The notes beneath the pieces are model-generated. The model had not been told where the DNA came from. It ran no database searches and was given only the letters and a program-made list of their open reading frames with translations. A stretch of DNA of 54,293 bases from Rubrivivax sp. Lineage in GTDB: Bacteria > Pseudomonadota > Gammaproteobacteria > Burkholderiales > Burkholderiaceae_C. The position numbers were made by a program, and so were the translations under genes. The stretch covers positions 1-54,293 of the forward strand of contig JAEUPH010000137.1 of the NCBI GenBank assembly GCA_016790395.1. Reading direction: 5' to 3'. Position 1 is the stretch's first letter, and each line of letters begins with the position of its first letter. Below, one piece after another: positions 9,373 to 21,211 of this stretch.

Positions 9373-9409
9373 AGGCCTGGTCGCGGGTCTTCTTCACCTG
9401 GAGTTTTCA

Positions 9410-10060
9410 ATGAAATTCACCGCCTATGAGCGTACGCAGCAGGGGACCGGAGCGAGCCGCCGCCTGCGCCTCGCCGCCAAGGTGCCCGGCATCGTCTACG
9501 GTGCCGGCACGCCCACGATGGTCGAACTGGACCACAACGCCCTCTTCTTCGCGCTGAAGAAGGAAGCCTTCCACTCGTCCATCCTCGAGATGGAACTGAA
9601 CGGCAAGGTCGAGAAGGTGCTGCTGCGTGACTTCCAGGTCCACGCTTACAAGCCCATCGTCATGCACGTCGACTTCCAGCGCGTCGACGAGACTACCAAG
9701 CTGCGCAAGAAGGTGCCGCTGCACTTCGCGGGCGAAGAGAACTCGCCGGCCGTCAAGACCGACAAGTGCCTGGTCAGCCACGTCGCCACCGAACTCGAGA
9801 TCGAGTGCCTGGCCTCGGAACTGCCCGAGTTCGTCACCATCGACCTGTCGGGCCTGACGAAGAACCAGAGCCTGCACGCCAGCGACCTGAAGCTGCCCGA
9901 GGGCATCAAGGCCGTCAAGCACGGCACGCTGAACCCGGTGATCGTGTCCTGCACGGTCCCGAAGGTGGAAGAAGAGGTGGCCCCGACCGCCGTGGTGGCC
10001 CCGGCCGAGAAGGGCAAGGGCGCCAAGCCCAAGAAGGACGAGAAGCAGAACAAGAAGTAA
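9410..10060 (+). CDS. rplY: 50S ribosomal protein L25/general stress protein Ctc
   Basis: A 216-residue long-form bL25 of the Ctc type, which binds 5S rRNA. The N-terminal domain ([27 protein letters not shown]) is the 5S-binding part; the C-terminal TL5-type beta domain follows ([15 protein letters not shown] through [12 protein letters not shown]). The last 30 residues are a Lys/Ala-rich basic tail. A GGAG ribosome binding site precedes the ATG. The order prs-rplY-pth is conserved, and a rho-independent terminator follows at 10088. Confidence 0.96.
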   Translation: MKFTAYERTQQGTGASRRLRLAAKVPGIVYGAGTPTMVELDHNALFFALKKEAFHSSILEMELNGKVEKVLLRDFQVHAYKPIVMHVDFQRVDETTKLRKKVPLHFAGEENSPAVKTDKCLVSHVATELEIECLASELPEFVTIDLSGLTKNQSLHASDLKLPEGIKAVKHGTLNPVIVSCTVPKVEEEVAPTAVVAPAEKGKGAKPKKDEKQNKK

Positions 10061-10087
10061 GCCGTCCCCCTTCAGGACGCCCCCGCG

Positions 10088-10112
10088 AGCCCCACCCCGG
10101 TGGGGCTTTTTC
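10088..10112 (+). terminator. Rho-independent terminator after rplY
   Basis: The hairpin AGCCCCACC-CC-GGTGGGGCT has a perfect 9-bp GC-rich stem and is followed directly by a run of T. It separates rplY from pth, which begins 33 bases further on. Confidence 0.9.
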
Positions 10113-10144
10113 TTGGGTGCCCCACTTCCATAATCCCGCTCAAC

Positions 10145-10773
10145 ATGATTCGTCTCTTCGTCGGCCTGGGCAACCCGGGCGCTGAATACGAGGCCACGCG
10201 CCACAACGCCGGCTTCTGGTGGGTGGACGCGCTGGCCGAGAAGCTGGGCGTGCGCCTGGCGCCCGAGCGCGCCTACCAGGGCCTGGTGGCGCGGGCCACC
10301 CTGCCCGGCGGCCCGGTGTGGCTGCTGCAGCCGATGACCTTCATGAACCGCTCGGGCGCTTCGGTGGCGCCGCTGGCGCGCTTCTTCAAGATCGAGCCGA
10401 AGCAGATCCTGGTGGTGCACGACGAACTGGACATCCAGCCCGGCCAGGCCAAGCTGAAGTTCGGCGGCAGCGCGGCCGGCCACAACGGGCTGAAGGACAT
10501 CCACGGCCTGCTGGGTACACAGGATTTCTGGCGCCTCCGCTTGGGCATCGGCCACCCTGGCGTGAAGGCCGAGGTGGTGAACTACGTGCTGAAGAAGCCC
10601 TCGGCCGAACACCGCGAGGCCATCGCCAAGTCCATCGACCAGAGCCTGGCGGCCAGCGATGCGCTCATCGGCGGCGACATGGACAAGGCCCTGGCCCTCA
10701 TCCACGCCGGCGCCCAGCGCCCCAACAAGCCGGCACCCAAGCCGGCCACCCCGAAGCCCGAAGGAGACCCGAC

Positions 10774-10777
<4 letters not shown>
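10145..10777 (+). CDS. pth: Peptidyl-tRNA hydrolase
   Basis: Pth releases peptides from prematurely dissociated peptidyl-tRNA. The 210-residue protein starts with [20 protein letters not shown], which contains the catalytic His of RHN, followed by FMNRSG, HDELDI and GHNGLKDI, all family motifs. The open frame extends upstream to 10100 through the terminator, but ATG 10145 gives the standard N-terminus. The C-terminus carries an extra Pro/Lys/Ala-rich tail of about 20 residues. The TGA overlaps the next ATG as ATGA. Confidence 0.96.
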
Positions 10778-11885
<1,108 letters not shown>

Positions 11886-11928
11886 GTCTCTGCTCCGGGG
11901 GCCAGGTTCGCGGCAGTGTAGCCGGCCG

Positions 11929-12480
11929 TTACTGGCCCTCCGCTGACAGCAGCAGCTGCGCGTGCACCGCACCGGCCCGCAGCTGGCGATGCGGCAACAG
12001 GCCAGGCGGCAGTTCAGCCAGCGGCTCGGGCCCCTCGAAGTACACGTAGCCCCCGGGAACGACGATGCGCGCCGCCGCGACGGCCGCGGCGGGCCCCAGG
12101 CCCGCGGCAAACGGGGGATCCAGCAGCACGAGTTCGAACCGCGCTGCCGGGCAGGCCGCCATCCAGCGCAGCGCCTCGGTGCGTTCCACACGCACGGCCT
12201 GCGCACCCAGGCGCTCTCGGCTGGCGCGCAGGCTGTGAGCAAGTTCGCCGTCATGCTCCAGCAGCACGGCTTCGGCGGCGCCGCGCGAGGCGGCCTCGAA
12301 GCCCAGCGCGCCGCTGCCCGCGAAGGCGTCGAGCACGCGCCAGCCTTCCAGGTCCTGGCCCAGCCAGTTGAACAGCGTCTCCCGGACGCGGTCGGGCGTG
12401 GGGCGCAGGCCGGGCCGGTCGGCGACCGGCAGCTTGCGGCGCCTGTAGAGACCGCCGATGAGGCGGACTTCGTTCTTCAC
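11929..12480 (-). CDS. rsmD: 16S rRNA (guanine966-N2)-methyltransferase RsmD
   Basis: RsmD methylates G966 of 16S rRNA. The 183-residue protein has the family N-terminus ([31 protein letters not shown]), the SAM-binding [13 protein letters not shown] and the catalytic DPPF. The start is a GTG at 12480 placed immediately after the hisF TAG, with no intergenic base, suggesting coupled translation. rsmD-coaD is a conserved pair; hisF directly upstream is not usual. Confidence 0.94.
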   Translation of the reverse strand: MKNEVRLIGGLYRRRKLPVADRPGLRPTPDRVRETLFNWLGQDLEGWRVLDAFAGSGALGFEAASRGAAEAVLLEHDGELAHSLRASRERLGAQAVRVERTEALRWMAACPAARFELVLLDPPFAAGLGPAAAVAAARIVVPGGYVYFEGPEPLAELPPGLLPHRQLRAGAVHAQLLLSAEGQ

Positions 12481-13242
<762 letters not shown>

Positions 13243-13388
13243 GGGCAGGGCAGGAGTCGGAGCCGCCCGATTATCCGGGGCCCGGTGTACGCGTGGCGAC
13301 GGCGATGCATTGCTCGGGACATTCCTGCCTGCCGCCAAGCGGAGTTCGACCTCAGGATGCCAGCCAACCCCATCCGGAGCGCAACCCC

Positions 13389-13961
13389 ATGAAGTCCGTC
13401 CTCGCCCTCCTGTTGCTCAGCCTGAGCTCCCTCTCCCACGCCCACCTGACTGTCTACACCGGTACCTTCGCGCCCGAGGTGGCCGGCGCCACGGGCTCAG
13501 GCAGCCTGTACATGGAATACGACGACGATGGACACACCCTGTTCATCCAGGCCGACTTCACCGGCCTGTCGGGGCTGACGAACAATGCCCACATCCATTG
13601 CTGCACGGCCGCGCCCAACACGGGCACCGCCGGTGTCGCGCTGGCCCAGGGCGGGCTGCTGCCGGGCTTTCCGCTCGGCATCAGCGGTGGCAGCTACACG
13701 CGTCTGATCGACCTGACGCAGGCCAACCAGTACAGCGCCGCCTTCGTCACGGCCAGCGGGGGCACCGCCAGCGGCGCCGAGCAGCGGCTGATCGCCAACC
13801 TGACCTCGGGCAATGCCTACTTCAACATCCACTCCACGACCTTCGGTGGCGGTGAAATCCGGGCCTTCGTCACCGCGGTGCCGGAACCCGCCAGCCAGGC
13901 GCTGATGGGCGCCGGCGTTGCGGTGGTGGCGCTGCTGGCGCGCCGTCGTCGGCGCACCTGA
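13389..13961 (+). CDS. CHRD domain PEP-CTERM sorting-signal protein
   Basis: A 190-residue exported protein: Sec signal peptide ([16 protein letters not shown]), a CHRD-type domain ([13 protein letters not shown] turn, [20 protein letters not shown]), and a C-terminal PEP-CTERM tripartite signal (VPEP, hydrophobic helix, RRRRR). PEP-CTERM proteins are processed by an exosortase and destined for the cell surface or exopolysaccharide. CHRD domains were named from chordin and have no settled bacterial function. The gene is inserted in opposite orientation between hisA and hisF, which breaks the histidine operon; no exosortase gene is in the window. Confidence 0.85.
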   Translation: MKSVLALLLLSLSSLSHAHLTVYTGTFAPEVAGATGSGSLYMEYDDDGHTLFIQADFTGLSGLTNNAHIHCCTAAPNTGTAGVALAQGGLLPGFPLGISGGSYTRLIDLTQANQYSAAFVTASGGTASGAEQRLIANLTSGNAYFNIHSTTFGGGEIRAFVTAVPEPASQALMGAGVAVVALLARRRRRT

Positions 13962-13983
13962 GTGCACGGCCGAGGCGGCGCGC

Positions 13984-14733
13984 TCAGCCGCCTGCGGCCG
14001 CGAGCTGATCGGCCCGCTTCTGGGCCGCGGCGAAATCCAGCGCGCCGGTGTAGATGCTGCGACCGCAGATCACGCCTTCAATGCCCTCGGACTCCACGGC
14101 ACAGAGCTTCTCGATGTCGCCGATGCCCGAGAGCCCGCCCGATGCGAACACGGGGATCGTCAGCGCCTGCGCCAGCTTCACCGTGGCCTCGACGTTGATG
14201 CCGGTGAGCATGCCGTCGCGGCCGATGTCCGTGTAGATGACGCCTTCGACGCCGTAGTCCTGGAACTTCCTGGCCAGGTCGATGACCTCATGGCCGGTGA
14301 GCTTGCTCCAGCCATCGGTGGCCACCTTGCCGTCCTTGGCGTCCAGGCCCACGATGACATGGCCCCCGAAGGCCGTGCAGGCGTCCTTCAGGAAGCCCGG
14401 GCTCTTCACGGCGGCGGTGCCGATGATCACGTAGGACAGGCCGTCGTCGAGAAAGCGCTCGATGGTGTCCAGGTCGCGCAGGCCACCGCCCAGTTGAACC
14501 GGGATCCTGTCACCCACCACGCGCAGGATGGCCTTCACCGCGCCCTCGTTGACCGGCTTGCCCGCGAAGGCGCCGTTGAGGTCCACCAGGTGCAGGCGGC
14601 GTGCCCCGGCGTCCAGCCAGCGCTGGGCCATGGCGGCCGGATCTTCGCCGAAGGTGGTGGAGGCCTGCATGTCGCCTTGTTGGAGACGAACGCACTTGCC
14701 GTCCTTGAGGTCGATGGCCGGGATCAGCAGCAT
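13984..14733 (-). CDS. hisA: ProFAR isomerase HisA
   Basis: HisA isomerises ProFAR to PRFAR, the fourth step of histidine synthesis. The 249-residue barrel begins [17 protein letters not shown] with the catalytic Asp, has the second Asp in [10 protein letters not shown] and the phosphate loop FASGGLSG. It follows hisH by 48 bases on the same strand. Its stop is 22 bases from the stop of the convergent CHRD gene. Confidence 0.97.
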   Translation of the reverse strand: MLLIPAIDLKDGKCVRLQQGDMQASTTFGEDPAAMAQRWLDAGARRLHLVDLNGAFAGKPVNEGAVKAILRVVGDRIPVQLGGGLRDLDTIERFLDDGLSYVIIGTAAVKSPGFLKDACTAFGGHVIVGLDAKDGKVATDGWSKLTGHEVIDLARKFQDYGVEGVIYTDIGRDGMLTGINVEATVKLAQALTIPVFASGGLSGIGDIEKLCAVESEGIEGVICGRSIYTGALDFAAAQKRADQLAAAGG

Positions 14734-14781
14734 GATGGCTCGGGTGGAGCGAGGTGGGGGAGGAAGGCGTCGGCGGGCCGG

Positions 14782-15423
14782 TCAGGGTTTCCAGTGCAGG
14801 AAATTCCGGTACAGGGCCAGGCCCTGGTCTGCGCTCTTCTCGGGGTGGAACTGGGTGGCAAAAATGTTATCCCGCGCCACGGCGCAGGTAAAGCGCTCGC
14901 CGTAGTCGGTCTCGCCGGCGGTGTGGCCGGGCTCCACCGGCACGGCATAGAAGCTGTGCACGAAGTAGAACCAGCTCTCGTCGGGCACCCCCGCCCACAG
15001 GGCGTGCGGGCGCTGCTTCACCCGGTTCCAGCCCATCTGTGGCACCTTGTAGCGGCTGCCGTCGGGCTGCAGGCGGCCTTCCAGGCGGAAGCGGCGCACC
15101 TCGCCGGGGATCAGCCCCAGGCCGGGCGTGTCCTGCTCCTCGCTGTGCGCCAGCAGCATCTGCATGCCCACGCACACGCCGAACAGGGGCTTGTTGGCGG
15201 CGGCGTGGAGCACGGCCTCCTGCAACCCGGAATCACGCAGCTCGCGCATGCAGTCGCGGATGGCGCCCTGCCCCGGCAGCACGACGCGCTCGGCGGCGAA
15301 CACGTCTTCCGGGCGCTGCGTCACCACCACGTCGACGGCGCTGCCCGCGGCCACGTGCATGACCGCCTGCGACACGCTGCGCAGATTGCCCATCCCGTAG
15401 TCGACAACGGCAACGGTCGGCAT
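14782..15423 (-). CDS. hisH: IGP synthase glutaminase subunit HisH
   Basis: HisH hydrolyses glutamine and channels ammonia to HisF. The 213-residue class I amidotransferase has the nucleophile Cys in [10 protein letters not shown], the oxyanion PGQGA segment near residue 50, and the C-terminal ATQFHPEKS with catalytic His and Glu. The start [16 protein letters not shown] is typical. It begins four bases after hisB stops. Confidence 0.97.
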   Translation of the reverse strand: MPTVAVVDYGMGNLRSVSQAVMHVAAGSAVDVVVTQRPEDVFAAERVVLPGQGAIRDCMRELRDSGLQEAVLHAAANKPLFGVCVGMQMLLAHSEEQDTPGLGLIPGEVRRFRLEGRLQPDGSRYKVPQMGWNRVKQRPHALWAGVPDESWFYFVHSFYAVPVEPGHTAGETDYGERFTCAVARDNIFATQFHPEKSADQGLALYRNFLHWKP

Positions 15424-15427
15424 GGCG

Positions 15428-16018
15428 TCAGAGCGTGCCCTTGGTGGACGGGATCACGCCGGCCGCACGCGGGTCGGGCGCAAGCGCCATGCGCAGCGCG
15501 CGCGCGAAGGCCTTGAACACGGTTTCGCACTGGTGGTGCGCGTTCTCGCCCTTGAGGTTGTCGATGTGCAGCGTGACGCCGGCGTGGTTGGAAAAGCCCT
15601 GGAAGAACTCGAAGGCCAGTTGGGTGTCGAAGCCGCCGACCATCCCGGCCTTGAAGGGCACGTGCATGTGCAGTCCGGGGCGGCCCGAGAAGTCGACCAC
15701 CACACGCGACAGCGCCTCGTCCAGCGGCACGTAGGCGTGGCCGTAGCGGGTGATGCCGGTCTTGTCGCCCACCGCCTGCGCCACCGCCTGGCCCAGCGTG
15801 ATGCCCACGTCTTCCACGGTGTGGTGGCCGTCGATGTGCAGGTCACCCTTCGCCTCGATCGTCAGGTCGATCAGGCCATGGCGGGCGATCTGGTCGAGCA
15901 TGTGGTCGAAGAAACCGATGCCGGTGGCGAGCTGCGCGGCGCCGGTGCCGTCGAGGTTGATCGCGACGCGGATCTGCGTTTCCTTGGTGTCGCGGCGGAG
16001 GTCGGCGGTGCGGTTCAC
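15428..16018 (-). CDS. hisB: Imidazoleglycerol-phosphate dehydratase HisB (monofunctional)
   Basis: HisB dehydrates IGP to imidazole-acetol phosphate. The 196-residue protein contains the metal-binding [32 protein letters not shown] and ENAHHQCE motifs. It is the dehydratase domain alone, without the histidinol-phosphatase fusion of enterobacteria. The GTG start at 16018 overlaps the stop of the hisD-hisC gene as GTGA; the open frame extends further upstream inside hisC but is unrelated there. Confidence 0.95.
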   Translation of the reverse strand: MNRTADLRRDTKETQIRVAINLDGTGAAQLATGIGFFDHMLDQIARHGLIDLTIEAKGDLHIDGHHTVEDVGITLGQAVAQAVGDKTGITRYGHAYVPLDEALSRVVVDFSGRPGLHMHVPFKAGMVGGFDTQLAFEFFQGFSNHAGVTLHIDNLKGENAHHQCETVFKAFARALRMALAPDPRAAGVIPSTKGTL

Positions 16019-18426
16019 AGCGATTCCTTCAGGGCCTGGATCATGCGGGTGTTCTCCTCGGGCGTGCCCACCGTCAGGCGCAGGCAATTGGCCAGCAGCG
16101 GGTGCAGCCCGGCCACGTGCTTGATGAGCACGCCGCGGGCCTTCATGCCTTCGAACGCGCGCTTGGCGTCGGGCACGCGCACCAGGATCATGTTGGCTTC
16201 GCTGGGGAAGGCGCGCACGCCGGGGAGGCCGGCCAGCACAGCCTGCAGCGTTTCGCGCTCGGCGCGCAGCACCGCCGCCTGGCGCGCGTACTCGTCGGCG
16301 TGCTCCAGCGCGAAGAGGGCCGCCTCGGCGTTCAGCGCACTCACGTTGTAGGGCGGGCGCACCTTGTCGATCTCGCGCACCAGCTCGGCCGCGCCGCACA
16401 GGTAGCCCAGCCGAACGCCGGCCAGGCCGAACTTCGACAGCGTTCGCAGCACCAGCACATGGGGCTGCGCCGCCATGTGCGGCAGCCAGCTGCGCGACGC
16501 GAAGGGCTGGTAGGCCTCGTCGAAAACCACCAGGCCCTGCTGGCGGCCCACCGCGTCGACGATGCGCTGGATCACGACGTCGTCCCACAGGTTGGCCGTG
16601 GGGTTGTTCGGGTAGGCGATGTAGGTGACGGCCGGCCGGTGCTGCTCGATGGCGGCCAGCATCGCGGCCCCATCCAGTTCGAAGTCAGCCGTCAGCGGCA
16701 CGCCGACGAAGTTCAGCCCGCGCAGCTTCGCCGAGGTCTCGTACATCACGAAGCCGGGCAGCGGCGCCAGGATGGTGGCACCGGGCTTCATGACGGCCAG
16801 CGACAGGATGTCGATCAGTTCATCGGAGCCGTTGCCCAGTGTCAGCGCACAGCCGGCGGCCAGTTCGACGTGCTTCGTCAATGCCGCCACCACGTCGGCG
16901 AAGCACTGCACCGGGTAGCGGTTGATCGCCACCTTGGCCAGCCGCTCACCCAGTTCACGCTGCAGTTCGGGCGGCAGGGTGAACGGGTTCTCCATCGCGT
17001 CCAGCTTCAGCAGGCCGGTGCTGTTCTGGATGGCGTAGGCGTGCATCCCCTGCACGTCCTGGCGGATGGTGGCCTGGATGCGCTGGACCAGCGGCGCGGT
17101 CGCGGCGGCGGCGCCCTCCCGCAGCCGAAGCTCTGCAGCCTGCGCGTGGCCCTGCAGCCCTTCCCCATAGGCCAGCGTGGCCGCGATCGGCCCCAGCACC
17201 TGCGCGCCGGCCTCGCTCACCTCGATCAGGCTGCTGCGCTTGATGAAGTCGTACACGCCCAGCGGCGAACTGAAGCGCGCCGTGCCGCTGGTGGGCAGCA
17301 CGTGGTTCGGGCCGGCGCAGTAGTCGCCCAGGCTCTCGCTGGTGAAGGCGCCCAGGAAGATGGCGCCGGCGTGCTTCAGCAGCGGCTCCCAGCGGTGCGG
17401 TTCGCGGCTGCTGACTTCCAGGTGCTCGGGCGCGATGCGGTTGCTGATGGCGCAGGCCTCTTCCATGCTGCGCGTGAGGATCAGCGCGCCGCGGCCTTCC
17501 AGGCTGGCGCGGATGACGTCGCGGCGCGGCATGCCGGGCAGGAGACGCTCGATGGCTTCGCGCACCTGGGCGATGTAGGCGGCGTCCGGGCAGAGCAGGA
17601 TGCTCTGCGCCAGCTCGTCGTGCTCGGCCTGGCTGAAGAGGTCCATCGCCACCCAGTCGGGTGGCGTCGTGCCGTCGGCCAGCACCAGGATCTCGCTCGG
17701 GCCGGCGATCATGTCGATGCCCACCTGGCCGAAGACGCGGCGCTTGGCGCTGGCGACGTAGGCGTTGCCGGGGCCGGTGATCTTGTCGACGCGCGGCACC
17801 GTGGCCGTGCCATAGGCCAGCGCGGCCACGGCCTGCGCGCCGCCGATGGTGAACACGCGGTGCGCGCCGGCCACGGCGGCCGCAGCCAGCACGAGGGCGT
17901 TGCGTTCCCCCTTGGGGGTGGGCACCACCATCACGATCTCGCCCACGCCAGCCACCTGGGCGGGAATGGCGTTCATCAGCACGCTGCTCGGGTAGGCCGC
18001 CTTGCCGCCCGGCACGTAGATGCCGACACGGTCCAGCGGCGTGACCTTCTGGCCCAGCAGCGAGCCGTCGGCGTCGCGGTACTGCCAGCTGCGGCTGGTT
18101 TCGGCCAGCTGGCGCTGGTGGTAGCTGCGCACGCGATCGGCGGCGCTTTGCAGCGCGGCGCGCTGCGCCGCGGGCAGGCCGGCCAGCGCGGCCTGCAGTT
18201 CGGCCTGGCCGATCTCCAGCGCCGCCATGCTCGTGGCGTTCACGGCATCGAATCGTGCGGTGAGGTCCAGCAGCGCGGCATCACCACGCTGCTGCACGTC
18301 GGCAATGATCTCGGCCACGCGGCCTTCGATGGCGGCGTCGGTCTCGGCCGACCAGTGCAGCACGCGCTGGAACTCGGCCTCGAAGTCAGGGGCAGCGGTG
18401 CTCAGCGAGCGAAGAGCGAGCGTCAT
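16015..18426 (-). CDS. Fused histidinol dehydrogenase/histidinol-phosphate aminotransferase (HisD-HisC)
   Basis: A single uninterrupted 803-residue frame encodes two normally separate enzymes. Residues 1 to about 437 are a full-length His[48 protein letters not shown] and IAPEHLEV. About ten Ala-rich residues link to HisC from about residue 445 to the end: [36 protein letters not shown], and the PLP lysine in [16 protein letters not shown] (Lys665). I translated the junction (17041-17160) by hand and found no stop; the first internal ATG falls inside conserved HisC sequence. The gene overlaps hisG and hisB by four bases each. Either a true fusion or a sequencing error that removed a stop/start overlap. 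Confidence 0.88.
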   Translation of the reverse strand: MTLALRSLSTAAPDFEAEFQRVLHWSAETDAAIEGRVAEIIADVQQRGDAALLDLTARFDAVNATSMAALEIGQAELQAALAGLPAAQRAALQSAADRVRSYHQRQLAETSRSWQYRDADGSLLGQKVTPLDRVGIYVPGGKAAYPSSVLMNAIPAQVAGVGEIVMVVPTPKGERNALVLAAAAVAGAHRVFTIGGAQAVAALAYGTATVPRVDKITGPGNAYVASAKRRVFGQVGIDMIAGPSEILVLADGTTPPDWVAMDLFSQAEHDELAQSILLCPDAAYIAQVREAIERLLPGMPRRDVIRASLEGRGALILTRSMEEACAISNRIAPEHLEVSSREPHRWEPLLKHAGAIFLGAFTSESLGDYCAGPNHVLPTSGTARFSSPLGVYDFIKRSSLIEVSEAGAQVLGPIAATLAYGEGLQGHAQAAELRLREGAAAATAPLVQRIQATIRQDVQGMHAYAIQNSTGLLKLDAMENPFTLPPELQRELGERLAKVAINRYPVQCFADVVAALTKHVELAAGCALTLGNGSDELIDILSLAVMKPGATILAPLPGFVMYETSAKLRGLNFVGVPLTADFELDGAAMLAAIEQHRPAVTYIAYPNNPTANLWDDVVIQRIVDAVGRQQGLVVFDEAYQPFASRSWLPHMAAQPHVLVLRTLSKFGLAGVRLGYLCGAAELVREIDKVRPPYNVSALNAEAALFALEHADEYARQAAVLRAERETLQAVLAGLPGVRAFPSEANMILVRVPDAKRAFEGMKARGVLIKHVAGLHPLLANCLRLTVGTPEENTRMIQALKESL

Positions 18427-19070
18427 GCGCGGCCCCCGGCAATGACGGCGGCCTCGAAGGCATCGATGAGCGCCCGGATCGGCTCCCGCTTGGTCTTCAG
18501 CGACGCCGGGTTCACCACCAGGCGCGACGAGATGTCCATGATCTTCTCCACCTCGACCAGACGGTTGGCCTTCAGCGTGCTGCCGGTGGAGACGAGGTCG
18601 ACGATGGCATCGGCCAGCCCAGTGAGCGGCGCCAGCTCCATCGAGCCGTAAAGCTTGATGAGGTCCACGTGCACGCCCTTGGTGGCGAAGTGCTGGCGCG
18701 CCATCTGCGTGTACTTGGTGGCCACGCGCAGCCGCGATCCTTGCTTCACGGCGCCGGCGTAGTCGAAGTCCTCGCGCACGGCCACGCTCAGGCGGCAGCG
18801 GGCGATCTTCAGGTCCAGCATGCGGTAGAGGCCCTCGCCGTCCTCGTTGAGCACGTCCAGACCCGCCACCCCCAGGTCGGCGCCGCCGCGCTGCACATAG
18901 GTGGGCACGTCGCTGGCGCGCACCAGCACCACCTGCACGTCAGCCCGGCTGGTTGGCAGGATGAGCTTGCGGCTCTTCTCGGGGTCTTCCAGCACCTCGA
19001 TGCCCGCTGCGCGCAAGAGCGGCAGGGAGTCGTCGAAGATGCGGCCCTTGGACAATGCGAGCGTGATCAT
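18423..19070 (-). CDS. hisG: ATP phosphoribosyltransferase HisG (short form)
   Basis: HisG condenses ATP with PRPP, the committing step of histidine synthesis. At 215 residues it is the short form without the C-terminal regulatory domain, which in known cases needs HisZ as partner; no hisZ is in this window. Motifs: [16 protein letters not shown] at the start, [13 protein letters not shown], and the PRPP loop [16 protein letters not shown]. The TGA overlaps the hisD-hisC ATG. The 88-base gap to bolA contains no murA sequence. Confidence 0.96.
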   Translation of the reverse strand: MITLALSKGRIFDDSLPLLRAAGIEVLEDPEKSRKLILPTSRADVQVVLVRASDVPTYVQRGGADLGVAGLDVLNEDGEGLYRMLDLKIARCRLSVAVREDFDYAGAVKQGSRLRVATKYTQMARQHFATKGVHVDLIKLYGSMELAPLTGLADAIVDLVSTGSTLKANRLVEVEKIMDISSRLVVNPASLKTKREPIRALIDAFEAAVIAGGRA

Positions 19071-19158
19071 CGGTGGCTTTCCGAAGGTCGCTGCAGGGCA
19101 CCGTCCGGGCGCGAAGAGGTCCGCGCGCGGGGCAGCCCCCGCGGCGAACCGCAGGGGT

Positions 19159-19440
19159 CTAGTGGTGGTGGTGAACGCCGGCCACGCCCGACGGAGCGTC
19201 GGCAGCGGCGAATTCGGCAGGGGTGAGGGTCTTCATCGACAGCGCGTGAATCTCTTCGCGCATTCTATCGCCCAGCGCCGCGTACACCTTCTGGTGCCGG
19301 CGCACGCGCGGCAGCCCCTCGAAAGCGGCCGAGACGATGGTGGCGAAGAAGTGGCGGCCGTCGCCTTCCACTTCGAGGTGCTCGCAGGGCAGACCGGCGG
19401 CGATGAACTCGCGGACTTGGGCGGGGGTGGGTTCGGACAT
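19159..19440 (-). CDS. BolA/IbaG family protein
   Basis: A 93-residue BolA-fold protein. BolA/IbaG proteins bind monothiol glutaredoxins with a shared Fe-S cluster. The core ([36 protein letters not shown]) holds the KH-like helix-turn with conserved His, and [22 protein letters not shown] completes it. The C-terminus is unusual: it ends in VHHHH just before the stop, which could add a metal site. It sits between an ABC exporter and hisG; in related genomes murA usually lies between bolA and hisG. Confidence 0.9.
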   Translation of the reverse strand: MSEPTPAQVREFIAAGLPCEHLEVEGDGRHFFATIVSAAFEGLPRVRRHQKVYAALGDRMREEIHALSMKTLTPAEFAAADAPSGVAGVHHHH

Positions 19441-19458
19441 GGCGGGGCGGATTGTCCG

Positions 19459-20226
19459 TCAGTTCCGGATCTTGTAGCCGATGGCCAGAAGCTTCAGCGC
19501 GATGCCGGAAACCACCACGAAGGCCGTGCCCACCACGCCCAGGCTCAGCCAGGGCGACACGTCGCCCACGCCGAAGAAGCCCTGACGGAAGCCGTCGATC
19601 ATGTAGAAGAACGGGTTCAGGTGGCTCACCGCCTGCCAGGCCGCCGGCAGCGAGTGCACCGAGTAGAAGACGCCGGACAGGAAGGTCATGGGCACGATGA
19701 CGAAGTTCTGGAAGGCCGCCAGCTGGTCGAACTTCTCCGCCCACAGGCCGGCGATCAGCCCCAGCGAGCCCAGCATGCCCGCGCCCAGCACGGCGAACAC
19801 CAGCACCCAGCCCGGGGCCGCCAGCTTCAGCGGTGCGAACCACAAGGTGACCAGCAGCACGCCGGTGCCCACCGTGAGCCCGCGCAGGATGGACGCACCC
19901 ACGTAGCCCACGAACCAGGCGCCATGCGACAGCGGCGTGACCAGCAGGAACACCAGATTGCCCGTGACCTTGCTCTGGATGAGCGAGCTGCTGCTGTTGG
20001 CGAAGGCGTTCTGCAGCACGCTCATCATCACCAGCCCCGGCACCAGGAAGCTGGTGTAGCCGACGCCGGGGAAGGCCTCGACATGGTCGGACAGCACATG
20101 GCCGAAGATCATCAGGTACAGCACCGCCGTCAGCACCGGCGCAGCCACGGTCTGGAAGGCCACGTTCCAGAAGCGCAGCACCTCCTTGCGCAGCAAGGTG
20201 CCGGCACCGGCCAGATTCAGGCTCAT
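19459..20226 (-). CDS. ABC-2 type transporter permease (YadH-like)
   Basis: A 255-residue inner-membrane protein with six predicted hydrophobic segments and the ABC-2 signature (GYTSFLVPGLVMMSVLQNAFANSSSSLIQ; PMTFLSGVFYSVHSLPAAW). It is the export permease partner of the ATPase encoded immediately upstream (ATGA overlap). YadGH-type exporters have no established substrate. bolA follows after 18 bases. Confidence 0.92.
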   Translation of the reverse strand: MSLNLAGAGTLLRKEVLRFWNVAFQTVAAPVLTAVLYLMIFGHVLSDHVEAFPGVGYTSFLVPGLVMMSVLQNAFANSSSSLIQSKVTGNLVFLLVTPLSHGAWFVGYVGASILRGLTVGTGVLLVTLWFAPLKLAAPGWVLVFAVLGAGMLGSLGLIAGLWAEKFDQLAAFQNFVIVPMTFLSGVFYSVHSLPAAWQAVSHLNPFFYMIDGFRQGFFGVGDVSPWLSLGVVGTAFVVVSGIALKLLAIGYKIRN

Positions 20227-21134
20227 GCCGCCTCCCCCTGCTGCATGATCTCCAGGAACACGTCCTCCAGGTCGGCGCGCCCGATCTCCAGGTCTTCCAC
20301 GGCGACGCCGGCGCTGCGCAGCGTGGCCAGCACTGCCTCGACGTCGGCCGCGTCGCGCGCCTTCAGCTGCACGATGCGCCCCGTCACACGCGCCTGGCCG
20401 GCGATGGCCTCGGGCAGGGCCTGGTCGGTCTTGAAGCGCAGCATGGTGCTGGCGCGGCCGGCCAGCAGCGCGCTGGTCTTGTCCAGCGCCACGAGGCGGC
20501 CCTGCTTCAACATGCCGATGCGGCCGCACAGGGCCTCGGCCTCTTCCAGGTAGTGCGTGGTCAGCAGCACCGTGTGGCCTTCGCGGTTCAGCCGGCTGAC
20601 GAACTGCCACAGCGTCTGGCGCAGTTCCACGTCCACGCCGGCCGTGGGCTCGTCGAGCACGATGACCGGCGGCCGGTGCACCAGCGCCTGCGCCACCAGC
20701 ACGCGGCGCTTCATGCCGCCCGAGAGCTGCCGCATGTTGGCGCCGGCCTTGTCCGCCAGGCCCAGGTTCTGCAGCAGTTCGTCGATCCAGGCGTCGTTGC
20801 CCTTCACGCCGAAGTAACCGCTCTGGATGCGCAGCGATTCGCGCACGCTGAAGAAGGGGTCGAACACCAGCTCCTGCGGCACGATGCCCAGCGCCTTGCG
20901 CGCGGCGGCATAGTCGGACACCACGTCGTGGCCCAGCACGCGCACGTGGCCGCCGCTGGCCCGCGCCAGCCCGGCGAGGATGGAGATCAGCGTCGTCTTG
21001 CCGGCGCCGTTGGGGCCCAGCAGGCCGAAGAACTCGCCTTGCCGGATGTCGAAGCTGACGTCGCTGAGGGCCTGCAGCCTGCCGCGCGCGCCTTCGTAGA
21101 CCTTGCTGACGTTCTGGAACGCGACCGCGGGCAT
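20223..21134 (-). CDS. ABC transporter ATP-binding protein (YadG-like)
   Basis: A 303-residue ATPase of the ABC-2 exporter class: Walker A GPNGAGKTTL, Q-loop GIVPQEL, signature LSGGMKRRVL, Walker B VIVLDEPTAGVD and the H-loop TTHYLEEAE. A C-terminal extension of about 70 residues follows the nucleotide-binding domain, as usual in this class. I start at ATG 21134 (PAVAFQNVSKVYEG); an in-frame GTG at 21161 would add nine residues. It is divergent from a TetR regulator 77 bases away that may control it. Confidence 0.94.
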   Translation of the reverse strand: MPAVAFQNVSKVYEGARGRLQALSDVSFDIRQGEFFGLLGPNGAGKTTLISILAGLARASGGHVRVLGHDVVSDYAAARKALGIVPQELVFDPFFSVRESLRIQSGYFGVKGNDAWIDELLQNLGLADKAGANMRQLSGGMKRRVLVAQALVHRPPVIVLDEPTAGVDVELRQTLWQFVSRLNREGHTVLLTTHYLEEAEALCGRIGMLKQGRLVALDKTSALLAGRASTMLRFKTDQALPEAIAGQARVTGRIVQLKARDAADVEAVLATLRSAGVAVEDLEIGRADLEDVFLEIMQQGEAA

Positions 21135-21211
21135 GTTCTGGTTGTTCTTCAGGGGGAGCACGGGATTCTAGGCAGGCCGCGCCGACGCTGCCGGGGCCAG
21201 AATGGCCGACC

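Noticed and set aside
16102..18651. An 849-codon plus-strand open frame opposite hisD-hisC
   Set aside because: Mirror of the real gene; no recognisable motif and no ribosome binding site.
19159..19175. His-tag or vector contamination at the bolA end
   Set aside because: The four His codons are followed at once by a native stop and continuous genomic context.
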